A DNA stretch of 64,000 bases from the NCBI GenBank assembly GCA_015060685.1, contig SUXZ01000006.1, forward strand, positions 103,850 through 167,849, given 5' to 3'. This document shows, in pieces, positions 7,796-16,549 of the stretch (position 1 is its first letter; each line of letters begins with the position of its first letter). The notes below the pieces were generated by a model. It was not told the origin of the DNA. It saw nothing but the letters and a program-made list of their open reading frames with translations, and searched no databases. The stretch comes from Mediterranea massiliensis. Lineage in GTDB: Bacteria > Bacteroidota > Bacteroidia > Bacteroidales > Bacteroidaceae. The position numbers were made by a program, and so were the translations under genes.

Positions 7796-8755
7796 ATGAA
7801 GAGATTATTACTGATAACAATCGCAATGATGACGAGCATCCTGACATGCGATGCCGCCATGAGTAGAAGCAGAATCCGCAAAGAAGCTCGCTTCCTGACC
7901 GACAAGATGGCTTACGAACTGAACCTAAGCACAGCTCAATACAACGACGTATATGAAATAAACTACGACTTCATAGACGAAGTAAACTACATCATGGACG
8001 AAGTGCTTGATGGCTATGCATGGGCAATGGACGACTACTATTACCTGCTCGACCTGCGCAACGACGACTTGCGTTGGGTGCTCAGCACACACCAATACTA
8101 TCGCATGATGGACATCGATTACTTCTATCGCCCCATCTTCATGGCAAGCAGCAACTGGACATTCCGTGTACACTTGCACTACACCAACTTCAACCACTTC
8201 TATTTCCCCAAGCCACACCACTACAAGCACTATAAGGGTGGGCACCATCGCCATCACTGGAACGACGTAAGTTACTACAAAGACCGCCATCACGGCATGT
8301 CACACCACATTGCACCCGCGCCTATCCGCCACAACGAAGTGACCTATCGCGATAGCCGCAAGAGCGATTTCGGTTCGGTAACCGTACGCCCGAACACCGA
8401 AAAGCGCAACAACAACACAAGCGTATCGCGCCGCCGCACTACCAACGACGACACCTACAACGTACCAACCAAGAAGGAGAGCCGTACCAGCACCGTGCGC
8501 CGCGCAACCAGCACAAACAACAACAATGATAAGGTAGATAAGAACACCCGCACACCCAACAGGGAAAGAAGAAGCGGTGCCACTACCACCAAGAAAGAAA
8601 ACAGCAACAACCGAAGCAGCGGAACAAGCGTAAGAAGTTCGTCGAGCCGCAACAACTCGAACAACAACTCATCCACCCGAAGCAGTTCCAGCAGCAGCCG
8701 TAGCAGCTCGGGCAGTAGCCGAAGCAACTCCGGAAGCAGCCGAGGTAGCAGATAA
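7796..8755 (+). CDS. Secreted protein with His-rich middle and Ser/Arg/Asn-rich tail
   Basis: 319 residues. Signal peptide 1-20 (ending CDAA). Residues about 25-110 form an alpha-helical, Tyr/Asp-rich domain (TDKMAYELNLSTAQYNDVYE). Residues 135-175 are His-rich (HHYKHYKGGHHRHHW) and could bind metal. From about 185 the chain is low complexity, ending in Ser/Arg/Asn repeats (SSSSSSRSSSGSSRS). The N-terminal domain resembles a Bacteroides-specific unknown family. The tail looks disordered. A -7 box TACCTTTG lies at 7737-7744 and a strong terminator follows, so it is a single-gene unit. Function unknown; cell-surface or periplasmic location is inferred. Confidence 0.75.
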   Translation: MKRLLLITIAMMTSILTCDAAMSRSRIRKEARFLTDKMAYELNLSTAQYNDVYEINYDFIDEVNYIMDEVLDGYAWAMDDYYYLLDLRNDDLRWVLSTHQYYRMMDIDYFYRPIFMASSNWTFRVHLHYTNFNHFYFPKPHHYKHYKGGHHRHHWNDVSYYKDRHHGMSHHIAPAPIRHNEVTYRDSRKSDFGSVTVRPNTEKRNNNTSVSRRRTTNDDTYNVPTKKESRTSTVRRATSTNNNNDKVDKNTRTPNRERRSGATTTKKENSNNRSSGTSVRSSSSRNNSNNNSSTRSSSSSSRSSSGSSRSNSGSSRGSR

Positions 8756-8758
8756 CCC

Positions 8759-8798
8759 AAAAGGTGAGGGAAACAAGAAGTTCCCTCACCTTTTTTTT
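8759..8798 (+). terminator. Terminator after the 7796-8755 gene
   Basis: AAAAGGTGAGGGAA and TTCCCTCACCTTTT form a 14-base stem with an 8-base loop, followed by a T run. Confidence 0.85.
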
Positions 8799-8869
8799 GT
8801 GCAGTATAGTTTTATATTATCAAAAGATGACAAAAAACGTTTTGAAACGATACTTTTTTCCACAAACAT

Positions 8870-8900
8870 TTTGCGGTATCGATTTTCTTTTTCACTTTTG
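8870..8900 (+). promoter_or_regulatory. Promoter of the ROK kinase gene
   Basis: TTTG (8870-8873), 19 bases, CACTTTTG (8893-8900), one mismatch from TAnnTTTG. The coding start is 46 bases downstream. Confidence 0.5.
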
Positions 8901-8946
8901 TATCAATAAAATACAATAACATAAACTCTATAAACCTTTACGAATT

Positions 8947-9927
8947 ATGAGCAACAACATGGAGAAGCCCTACGCAGTAGGTATTGATATAGGTGGAACG
9001 AACACAGTATTCGGTATTGTAGATACACGCGGCACCATCATAGCAAGCGGTTCAATCAAAACCGGCGCTTACGAAAAAGCCGAAGAGTATGTGGACGAAG
9101 TGTGCAAGCACCTCTTGGCACTAATTGATGCCAACGGTGGCGTGGAAAAGATAAAGGGTATCGGTATCGGCGCACCCAACGGCAACTACTACACCGGAAA
9201 CATTGAGTTTGCACCCAACCTGCCTTGGAAAGGTGTGGTAAAGTTGGCCGAAATGTTCGAAACACGCACCGGCATCCCTACCGCACTGACCAACGATGCC
9301 AATGCCGCCGCCATCGGCGAAATGACCTACGGTGCAGCACGCGGCATGAAGAACTTCATCATGATTACATTGGGAACGGGTGTAGGTAGCGGTATCGTGA
9401 TTAACGGACAAATGGTGTATGGACACGACGGCTTTGCCGGCGAACTGGGACACGTCATCATGCGTCGCGAAAACGGCCGTCTTTGTGGTTGTGGACGAAA
9501 AGGCTGCTTGGAGACCTACTGCTCGGCAACAGGTGTAGCCCGCACTGCCCGCGAGTTCCTTGAAAACCGCACGGAAGATAGCTTGCTGCGTGCCATCCCT
9601 GCCGACCAGATTACTTCGAAGGATGTATATGATGCAGCCGTAAAGGGCGACAAACTGGCACAAGACATCTTCGACTTTACCGGCACCATCCTGGGCGAAG
9701 CCTTGGCCGATTTCATCGCCTTCTCCAGCCCCGAAGCCATTGTTTTGTTCGGCGGCCTGGCCAAGTCGGGCGACTACATCTTCAAGCCTATCCAAAAGGC
9801 CATCGACGACAACGTGCTGCCCATCTTCAAGGGAAAAGCCAAGTTGCTGCTCTCCGAACTGAAAGATGCCGATGCTGCCGTACTCGGTGCCAGCGCATTG
9901 GGTTGGGAAGCGAAAAGCAGATTGTAA
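8947..9927 (+). CDS. ROK-family glucokinase-like sugar kinase
   Basis: A 326-residue cytosolic kinase. ATP phosphate-binding motif GIDIGGTNTVFG (about 13-24), catalytic Asp in LTNDANAAA near 116, LGTGVGSG, the ROK sugar-binding GELGH near 160, and the zinc-binding cluster CGCGRKGCLE near 179-188. All ROK signature residues are intact. ROK kinases of this length phosphorylate glucose or related hexoses, so this enzyme could phosphorylate glucose released by the phosphorylases of the distant PUL, which is inference. It is a single-gene unit with its own promoter and shares a bidirectional terminator with the convergent exporter operon. Confidence 0.88.
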   Translation: MSNNMEKPYAVGIDIGGTNTVFGIVDTRGTIIASGSIKTGAYEKAEEYVDEVCKHLLALIDANGGVEKIKGIGIGAPNGNYYTGNIEFAPNLPWKGVVKLAEMFETRTGIPTALTNDANAAAIGEMTYGAARGMKNFIMITLGTGVGSGIVINGQMVYGHDGFAGELGHVIMRRENGRLCGCGRKGCLETYCSATGVARTAREFLENRTEDSLLRAIPADQITSKDVYDAAVKGDKLAQDIFDFTGTILGEALADFIAFSSPEAIVLFGGLAKSGDYIFKPIQKAIDDNVLPIFKGKAKLLLSELKDADAAVLGASALGWEAKSRL

Positions 9928-9952
9928 GATACGAATCGTTTGAATATAACAA

Positions 9953-9985
9953 AGCCCCGAAAGCCATTGGCCTTCGGGGCTATTT
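9953..9985. terminator. Bidirectional terminator between kinase and TolC genes
   Basis: AGCCCCGAA-AGCC-att-GGCC-TTCGGGGCT (9953-9981) followed by ATTTGTTT. It lies between convergent stops, so it can serve both. Confidence 0.7.
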
Positions 9986-9998
9986 GTTTATCAATCGT

Positions 9999-11327
9999 TT
10001 ATTCTATGCTTTCTCCCTTATAGAAATCCAATATCTTGCTACGGAACAGATACTCGTACTTGGCTTGCAGCTCGTCGCTTTGCGCCCGCATCAAGTTCTG
10101 TTTTGCCTCGTTATACTCTACGGCATTGGCCCTGCCGTTTTCATACTTCTCGCTCATCAGTCGGAACGACTCGGCACCGGCATTGGCGGCAGCATGGCTA
10201 CTGCTGTACTTGCTTTCGGCCGCCACGGCGTTGTACCATGCCTGTTGAATCTCCTTATAAAGCGTCTTCTTGCTTTCGGTCAGTTGCAAGGCGTAGTTGT
10301 CGCGTTGCAGGCGTGCCGTGCGCACCCGGTTGCGGGTACTGAAGCGGTTGAAGATGGGCACGCTCAAGCTAAGCCCTACATACTTATTAAAGTTATCTCC
10401 CATCTGTTGCTTGAAGGTGCGGTTGATGGTGGAGTAGTAGTTGGTGCCCAAGCTACCGTTCAAGTTCAGTTGCGGATAGTAAGCACTCTGTGCAATGCGG
10501 ATGCTGTGCTTACTGCCTTCCAAACGGTACTGAGCTGCCTGGATGGCCGGCTTGTTTTGCAAAGCTGTCTGATAGATGTCGTCGGGCGGCGTCAACGGTT
10601 GCAGTTCGAATGCCACATCGGGCGACTCTAACAAAAAACCTTCGGGCGACTCCAGTTCGATGAGCTGGCTCAAATCGAGCAAAGCCAAATCGTAATTATT
10701 ACGGGCTTGCACGGCAGTCATTTGGTCTTGTGCCACCCGTGCCTTTGCCTCGGCCACCTCGGCTTGCGAAGCCTTTCCCATCTCGGCCAGACGGCTGATG
10801 CGCGCTTGCTGCTGCAGGCTCAACTCCACTTGCGACTCGGCCACCTGTTGCAGTTCCTGGTTGAACAACACTTGCAAGTAGGCCGATGCCACGTTGATGG
10901 CAATATCTTCCTGCGCTTTGGCCAAGTCGGCCGTAGCGGCTTTCAAGTTCAGTTTGGCCAAAGCATACTGGTTGGGCAGTTGCAATCCGGTAAACAATGG
11001 AATGCTGGTGCTTAGGTTTAGGTTCGTACCGTTACTACTTGTATTAACAAAAACGGTTGTATAGTCGCCGGTATCTTCGTTCTTCACGGCCGTTTGGCTT
11101 CGTCCCCAGTTCCAACTCTGCCCCGCCGAGCCGTTCAGGTTTGGCAGGCGTGCCCACTTGGCCGTATTGGCTTCGACGGCACTCTGCTCTACGGCATTGG
11201 CCGTGCGACGAATGTTGATGTTATGCTCAATGGCATAGTCGATGCAACGTCTTAAGCTCCATCTCTCTTGTGCCTTTCCGCCGATGCTTATCAGCAGTAG
11301 GCTGATGAATAGTATCGTTTGTTTCAT
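9999..11327 (-). CDS. TolC-family outer membrane efflux protein
   Basis: 442 residues with a signal peptide (ending GGKAQE). Two long alpha-helical, Ala/Gln-rich repeats typical of the outer membrane efflux domain (residues about 25-215 and 235-430) contain the family-like RCIDYAIEHNI start and the EYNEAKQNLMRAQSDELQAKYEY late helix. It would form the outer-membrane channel of the exporter encoded upstream. It is the last gene of a five-gene minus-strand operon, 33 bases after the adaptor gene. The transported substrate is unknown. Confidence 0.9.
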   Translation of the reverse strand: MKQTILFISLLLISIGGKAQERWSLRRCIDYAIEHNINIRRTANAVEQSAVEANTAKWARLPNLNGSAGQSWNWGRSQTAVKNEDTGDYTTVFVNTSSNGTNLNLSTSIPLFTGLQLPNQYALAKLNLKAATADLAKAQEDIAINVASAYLQVLFNQELQQVAESQVELSLQQQARISRLAEMGKASQAEVAEAKARVAQDQMTAVQARNNYDLALLDLSQLIELESPEGFLLESPDVAFELQPLTPPDDIYQTALQNKPAIQAAQYRLEGSKHSIRIAQSAYYPQLNLNGSLGTNYYSTINRTFKQQMGDNFNKYVGLSLSVPIFNRFSTRNRVRTARLQRDNYALQLTESKKTLYKEIQQAWYNAVAAESKYSSSHAAANAGAESFRLMSEKYENGRANAVEYNEAKQNLMRAQSDELQAKYEYLFRSKILDFYKGESIE

Positions 11328-11360
11328 CTTCTATCTTCACTAATCACTTAACACTAAACA

Positions 11361-12461
11361 CTAATCACTAACTACGTTACCACGGATACGGTCATTAGCA
11401 GTGATACCACCCTTAACGGCTATCTTGATACCATCACTCATGCCCACCTCAATCTGTTGGCGGCTGAATTGTTGTGGTTGCTCGTTAGTCAGCAGATAGA
11501 CAAACGTACTGTCGCCACTGAACTCCACACACCCTTCGGGAATGGCAAGCACCTGTTGCATGCGCTCCAACACAATCTCGGCATTGGCCGAGTAGCCGCT
11601 ACGAATCACCACGCTATCGGGAGCCGTAAGGGCAGCCTTTATCTCAAACTGGTTGGCTCCGTTCTCCTCTACGCCTTTGGGCGAGATATACTCCAACACG
11701 GCATCGAAACTGAGGTCTTGCAACGCACCGATGGTTAGTTTCACCGGCATGTTTTCGTGGATACGGCCCACTTCGGTTTCGTCGATGTTGCCACGAAAAA
11801 TCAGGTCGTTCATATCGGCCACGGTAGCAATGGTTGTACCGTCGTTGAAGGTGTTGCTCATGATGACCGAGTTGCCCACCTTGATGGGAATGTCGAGAAT
11901 CAATCCGTCGATGGTGCTGCGAATCATGGTGCTGCTGAACGAGGCGTTGCTTTGGCTGATTCCCTCTTTCACAATCTGGAGGTTGTCCTTGGCTGTTTGC
12001 AACTCTTCGCGGGCCTGCTTCACACTGACCTCTGCCTTTTCGTACTCTTCGCGGCTGATGAGCTGCTCTTGATAGAGCTTTTGGGTGCGGCTAAAGTCGG
12101 TCTCGGCTTGTCGGGCACTGATTTCGGCCAGTCGCAAACGACTTTCGGCACTGTTCAGTTGTCCCAATTCGGGAATAACCTTCACTTTGGCAATCACCTC
12201 ACCGGCTTTGATTTGCTCGCCGGCCACTTTGTAAACCTCGGCAATGATGCCCGATATTTGCGGTTTGATAAGCACCTCGTCGCGCGGCTCAATCTTTCCG
12301 GTAGCCACGGTGGTCTTCTCCAAATCGGTCACTTCGGGTGACACCACTTCGTAAACAATCTCCTCCGGCTGCGACTTTTGGTATAGGAACACAAAAGTCC
12401 AAATGAATAGGAATGCTACCAATAGCAATCCGGCAATCTTAAAAAACTTTTTTGTCTTCAT
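11361..12461 (-). CDS. Periplasmic adaptor subunit (HlyD/MacA type)
   Basis: 366 residues anchored by one N-terminal transmembrane helix (about 8-27). Order of parts: lipoyl-like half (GKIEPRDEVLIKPQISGIIA, about 54-73), alpha-helical hairpin (about 100-170, many Ala/Glu/Gln), second lipoyl half, beta-barrel and membrane-proximal domains. This is the MacA layout. It links the inner-membrane permeases to the TolC channel. It lies between the second permease gene and the TolC gene with short gaps, so the operon order is ATPase, permease, permease, adaptor, channel. Confidence 0.9.
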   Translation of the reverse strand: MKTKKFFKIAGLLLVAFLFIWTFVFLYQKSQPEEIVYEVVSPEVTDLEKTTVATGKIEPRDEVLIKPQISGIIAEVYKVAGEQIKAGEVIAKVKVIPELGQLNSAESRLRLAEISARQAETDFSRTQKLYQEQLISREEYEKAEVSVKQAREELQTAKDNLQIVKEGISQSNASFSSTMIRSTIDGLILDIPIKVGNSVIMSNTFNDGTTIATVADMNDLIFRGNIDETEVGRIHENMPVKLTIGALQDLSFDAVLEYISPKGVEENGANQFEIKAALTAPDSVVIRSGYSANAEIVLERMQQVLAIPEGCVEFSGDSTFVYLLTNEQPQQFSRQQIEVGMSDGIKIAVKGGITANDRIRGNVVSD

Positions 12462-12495
12462 CAGTATTTAATTTTTAATTCTTAATTTTCAATTT

Positions 12496-13737
12496 TCATT
12501 CATCCCTTATCGCCTCTATCGGTTTGATGGCCATGGCACGATAGGCGGGGGCCAGGCCGGCCAAAACGCCCAGTACAATCAGTAGCAGGCAAGTACCGAT
12601 GGCGGTGCCGAAGGATACCTGATAGTGTATGCTAATATCGCCAGGGTCGTTTGCTGCCGTTTCCAATATGTTCAGCACAAAAACGCCAAACGAGATACCG
12701 GCCATGCCGGCTATGGTGGTCAGCACCATGCTTTCCGAAAGAATCTGTTGCAAGATGTCTTTGGGTTGTGCCCCGATGGCGCGTCGGATACCAATTTCGG
12801 TGGTACGTTCGCGTACGGTAACCATCATGATGTTGCTCACACCGATGGCACCGGCAAGCAAGGTTCCCAAACCAACCATCCACGTCAAGATGCTGATACC
12901 TATAAAAAGGTTATCGACCATGGAGAACAGCTCTTCGGCATCAATCAACATTACGGCTTGCTTGTCGTCGGGGTGGATGTAGTGAGCCTCCTTAATGACG
13001 CGTCCTATATCTTCCTCTATACTGCTTACTTTATATCCGGGTTTCATAATAAAGCAGAGAATATGGATGGTATTGCCCACGTTATAAGCCTTTTGCATGG
13101 TAGTAAACGGAATGTATATACTCTCCGAACCTTGTCCGTTCAAACTGATATTACCATCGGACGACGACATACCCACCACTTGGTAATAGATGCCGCCCAC
13201 TTGGATGTATTTGCCGCAAGGGTCTTCACCCTCTTGGAAAAGGCTTTCGTACACTCGCTTTCCTATGACGCACACCTTCCGGGCTTCGTGCACATCTACA
13301 CTATTAATGAATCGGCCGTAGGCCATTTCTTGTTCTTCTATCTGTGTGTATTCGGGATAAATACCCTTAACTACGCCATCGTATTTATTTTCGTCATAGA
13401 CGGCAGTTTGTCCCCAACGCGAAATGGTAGGCGTGGCAAGCGCTACGCCTTCGATGGCGGCAACTCTATCTACATCGGCCAGTTCCAAATCCCAATAACG
13501 TCCCTTTCGGAAACCTTTATAAGCTTCGCTTGTGTTGTTGGATGCTATGAATCCGGAGTTGGTGGCAAAGCCTTCGAAGTTGGACTTCATCTCCTCGCGA
13601 AGTCCTTGGGCGCCACCTATCAACACAACCAACATAAAGATGCCCCAGAATACACCGAAGGCCGTCAGCAGGCTGCGTGTTTTGTTTCGGGTAATGGTTA
13701 CGAGGATTTCCTCGCATGTATCTCTATCTATTCTCAC
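12496..13737 (-). CDS. MacB/FtsX-type ABC transporter permease (second)
   Basis: 413 residues. First helix about 20-42, a large periplasmic MacB_PCD domain (about 45-255), then three helices ending the FtsX domain (about 285-405). The typical cytoplasmic coupling segment RERTTEIGIRRAIGA is present, as is the C-terminal KPIEAIRDE. It starts 33 bases after its paralogue. Two separate permease genes with one separate ATPase suggest a heterodimeric MacB-like mechanotransmission exporter rather than an energy-coupled pump. Confidence 0.9.
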   Translation of the reverse strand: MRIDRDTCEEILVTITRNKTRSLLTAFGVFWGIFMLVVLIGGAQGLREEMKSNFEGFATNSGFIASNNTSEAYKGFRKGRYWDLELADVDRVAAIEGVALATPTISRWGQTAVYDENKYDGVVKGIYPEYTQIEEQEMAYGRFINSVDVHEARKVCVIGKRVYESLFQEGEDPCGKYIQVGGIYYQVVGMSSSDGNISLNGQGSESIYIPFTTMQKAYNVGNTIHILCFIMKPGYKVSSIEEDIGRVIKEAHYIHPDDKQAVMLIDAEELFSMVDNLFIGISILTWMVGLGTLLAGAIGVSNIMMVTVRERTTEIGIRRAIGAQPKDILQQILSESMVLTTIAGMAGISFGVFVLNILETAANDPGDISIHYQVSFGTAIGTCLLLIVLGVLAGLAPAYRAMAIKPIEAIRDE

Positions 13738-13770
13738 GTTATTTAGTGTTTAGCGGTTAGTGATGAGTGA

Positions 13771-15024
13771 TTAACGATTATTCATGGCCTCAACCGGACG
13801 GATATTGGCGGCTTTGCGAGCAGGGAAAAGCCCGGCTAACGTTCCGGATACTACAAGCGTCAGTGTGGCTTGTATGGCAACGCCTATATCCACCGTAGGG
13901 TCGGTAAAGATGGTTTCGGAAGCGCCACCGGCTTCAATGGATTGATTGCCAAAGAGCATACTCATCCACTCGGTCACGCCGATACCGGCCACCATACCGA
14001 TGTATCCGAAGAGGGTGGTAATCGTTACACTCTCTATGATGATAATCCACAGGATATGTCTTGGTTTGGCACCGAGTGCCTTGCGGATGCCGAACTCGCG
14101 CGTACGCTCTTTAACGGTTATCAGCATGATGTTACTCACGCCCACAATGCCGCTAAGCAGGGTAAAGATACCAATCACCCAGATGGCGGTGCGAAGCAAT
14201 CCCATCGCTTCTTGCGTTTGGAGGTATTGCGTCATGCGGTTACTAATCCAAATGGCACTATCATCCGAAGGGTCGAAACGGTGGTTCTGTGCAATGGCCT
14301 TGCGATAGAGCACTTCGAAGGCTTCGTTATCGGCCTCATCGGTCAGCCCTTTGGTGGTGAAGACTATGTTGTTCAGTTTGTCGCCCTTGTTATAGATGGT
14401 TTGCAAGGTGCTGAACGGGATGTAGGCACTTTGCGAGTTGCTGTTGCCCGAGTCTTCGTAGATGCCCACTACCTGATAGACAATTCCGCCGGCATTGACA
14501 AAGGTTCCGATGGCCGGTTGCTCCTTGTAAAGCACTTCGACCGACTTTTCGTGAAGCACAATAACCTTGCGCCGCTCCTTCAGGTCGTTGGTATTGAAGA
14601 ATCGGCCTTCGGTGATTTTCACCGCTTCTACCTCGGTGTAGTTGGGGTAAACGCCCATCAGGGAACTGTTGACGTATTGGTTGCCGTAACTGATGTTTAC
14701 ACTACCCTGCTGTACGGTGGCACCGGCACTGACGATATAGTCGGTAAACAACTCTTCGGTATCTTTCATGTCGCGATTGTCCAGCTGGATGTAGCGGCCC
14801 TCCTTCAAACCGTCGTACGACTTGGTGGTGCTGCCGGGATAGATGCGCATGGAGTTCAATGCCCTGTCCGAACTGCTTTGCTCGAAGGCATGAATCAGGC
14901 CGTTGCCGGCACCCAATAGCACGATGAGCATGAAGATGCCCCACGAAACGGCCAGGCCGGTAAGTGCCGTGCGCAGCTTGTTGCGCTTGATGGTTGCGTA
15001 TAGTTCTTGCAGGGTATCAATCAT
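13771..15024 (-). CDS. MacB/FtsX-type ABC transporter permease (first)
   Basis: 417 residues with the same arrangement as its neighbour: N-terminal helix (about 20-40), periplasmic MacB_PCD domain, then three helices with the coupling segment KERTREFGIRKALGA and the C-terminus RPVEAMNNR. Its ATG overlaps the stop of the ATPase gene by 4 bases (ATGA type), so translation is coupled. It is divergent enough from the second permease to be an old duplication. Confidence 0.9.
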   Translation of the reverse strand: MIDTLQELYATIKRNKLRTALTGLAVSWGIFMLIVLLGAGNGLIHAFEQSSSDRALNSMRIYPGSTTKSYDGLKEGRYIQLDNRDMKDTEELFTDYIVSAGATVQQGSVNISYGNQYVNSSLMGVYPNYTEVEAVKITEGRFFNTNDLKERRKVIVLHEKSVEVLYKEQPAIGTFVNAGGIVYQVVGIYEDSGNSNSQSAYIPFSTLQTIYNKGDKLNNIVFTTKGLTDEADNEAFEVLYRKAIAQNHRFDPSDDSAIWISNRMTQYLQTQEAMGLLRTAIWVIGIFTLLSGIVGVSNIMLITVKERTREFGIRKALGAKPRHILWIIIIESVTITTLFGYIGMVAGIGVTEWMSMLFGNQSIEAGGASETIFTDPTVDIGVAIQATLTLVVSGTLAGLFPARKAANIRPVEAMNNR

Positions 15025-15740
15025 TTCATGGCTCCTCCATTTACGCCAAAGATGGATGCATCGTGATTCAGGTTCTCTTCTATGCTGCCAATAACTCCGT
15101 CCTTAATGCGGATAATCTTGTCTGTTTGGTTGGCTACACCGCTTTCGTGGGTCACCACTACAATGGTCATGCCATCCTTGTGCAAATCCTTCAGAATCTG
15201 CATCACCTCCACACTGGTCTTGCTATCGAGCGCACCGGTAGGCTCGTCGGCCAGAATGATTTGCGGTTTTGTAATCAAGGCGCGGGCAATAGCTACACGC
15301 TGTTTCTGTCCGCCACTCATCTCGTTGGGCATGTGATGCGCCCAATCTTTCAAACCCAATCTATCCAGGTATTCCAATGCCAAGGCGTTGCGCTTACGTC
15401 GGCTCACTCCTTGATAGAAGAGCGGCAGGGCCACATTCTCCATGGCGTTTTTGAAGTTGATGAGGTTGAACGATTGGAAGATAAACCCAATCATGCGGTT
15501 GCGGTATTCGGCTGCTTTGCTTTCGCTCAAGTTCTTGATAAGCGTGCCGTTCAGGTAGTACTCGCCCGTATCGTAGTTGTCGAGAATCCCTAATATATTT
15601 AATAAGGTGGATTTACCCGAACCGGATGCGCCCATAATAGAAACGAACTCTCCCTTGGCAATGTCCAGGTTGATGCCTTTCAACACATGCAGGGGTGCTC
15701 CGTTGTGGTAGGTCTTGTTGATGTCTTTTAGCTGTATCAC
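15021..15740 (-). CDS. ABC transporter ATP-binding protein (LolD/MacB type)
   Basis: 239 residues. Walker A GASGSGKS near 34-41, Q-loop FQSFNL, signature SGGQKQR near 141-147, Walker B IILADEPTGALD, and H-loop VTHE. This is the short stand-alone ATPase class that powers FtsX-type permeases. It is the first gene of the exporter operon. On the minus strand a TAATTTTG box (15758-15765) with TTTG about 22 bases upstream would place the transcript start some 10 bases before the ATG. Confidence 0.93.
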   Translation of the reverse strand: MIQLKDINKTYHNGAPLHVLKGINLDIAKGEFVSIMGASGSGKSTLLNILGILDNYDTGEYYLNGTLIKNLSESKAAEYRNRMIGFIFQSFNLINFKNAMENVALPLFYQGVSRRKRNALALEYLDRLGLKDWAHHMPNEMSGGQKQRVAIARALITKPQIILADEPTGALDSKTSVEVMQILKDLHKDGMTIVVVTHESGVANQTDKIIRIKDGVIGSIEENLNHDASIFGVNGGAMK

Positions 15741-15757
15741 GTTTTTCTATTTTTATT

Positions 15758-15791
15758 CAAAATTATCCTATTTTTGTTTATTAGACGCAAA
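15758..15791 (-). promoter_or_regulatory. Possible promoter of the exporter operon
   Basis: Minus strand: -7 box TAATTTTG (15758-15765) with TTTG about 22 bases upstream. The spacer is slightly long, so this is tentative. Confidence 0.35.
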
Positions 15792-15956
15792 AGGGTATAT
15801 AAAAGTTGCAAAGCATTAGTATTTTTTAGGATAACTCCATATAATTTCGGTTATCAGCCCTCATTTCAGCCTAATCACGCACAAATTTCTACCTTGCCGT
15901 GCGGATACAAAACAAGCGCCTCGTGAGATAAAAACGGAAACTCCCTACATAAAATT

Positions 15957-15995
15957 AAATCAGCGACGCTGTTTACTGAATCAGCGCTGCGGTTT
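15957..15995. repeat. Adjacent CAGCG palindromes in an otherwise empty gap
   Basis: CAGCGACGCTG (15961-15971) and CAGCGCTG (15982-15989) are palindromes separated by 10 bases and framed by AAAT/TTT. In the rest of 15800-16130 I see no gene or other signal. Confidence 0.4.
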
Positions 15996-16132
15996 CATTT
16001 TTTCTTAGGCAGATAAAACTTTCTTTGCCAAGGTTAATAATTTATTCCAAGCAGGTAGGGAAATAATTTGTTCGCAATTAGAGAGGAAAAAGCGCAAGAA
16101 ACAAGCTGAAATTAAACAAAATATTAAAAATG

Positions 16133-16163
16133 TTGGTCAATTCAATAATAATTTCTAATTTTG
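16133..16163 (+). promoter_or_regulatory. Promoter of the second leader RNA and lipoprotein operon
   Basis: TTG (16133-16135), 20-base spacer, TAATTTTG (16156-16163). The predicted start near 16170 coincides with the first base of a 10-bp hairpin, which supports the call. Confidence 0.6.
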
Positions 16164-16169
16164 CAATGT

Positions 16170-16485
16170 TCACTATTGCCGAAAGCCCCAACGGGTGGGC
16201 AATGGTGGGCTACATACATAAAAAGGCGTAACTGTACGCTTTGGTTTTGACGTCATAAGAACCTGGAAAATTCTGATAACGATTGGTCAAAAACAAAGCA
16301 ACGGAGACGCCCCTTGGAATGTTTATATTCACCCCGAAGCCACATAAGGTTTTATGATTGGCGTGGTTGGGGTTTATATATCATTATCGTGGGGCTTTCG
16401 GCGTTGCTCGTTTCGACTAATCGGGCAATTCCAGGGCCTTTATGACGTGAAGCGGGCACAGTACCGGCTCCACGTTTCTTTTTTT
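16170..16485 (+). ncRNA. Structured leader RNA, copy 2, with alternative long-range pairing
   Basis: Seen directly: CACTATTGCC (16171-16180) can pair with GGCAATGGTG (16198-16207) right at the predicted 5' end. GCGTA (16226-16230) can pair with TACGC. ACCCC and GCCAC near 16331-16342 face GTGG and GGGGT near 16363-16373. CGTGG (16388-16392) pairs with CCACG (16470-16474) and encloses GCTCGTTTC (16406-16414) / GAAGCGGGC (16449-16457), followed by TTTCTTTTTTT. GCCGAAAGCCCC (16178-16189) is perfectly complementary to GGGGCTTTCGGC (16391-16402), which would break both the 5' hairpin and the terminator-like stem. The loop core at 16421-16439 matches 5057-5074. An attenuator is the favoured reading. 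A terminated small RNA is the alternative. Confidence 0.6.
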
Positions 16486-16549
16486 ATATGTATCTCATCC
16501 TTTTATTACCCGTCACCCCGGTAGCCAGTGACACAAAACCTTTACTGAT

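Noticed and set aside
12625..13746. 373-residue open frame on the plus strand
   Set aside because: It is antisense to an intact ABC permease gene, has no motif and reads as a codon-bias shadow.
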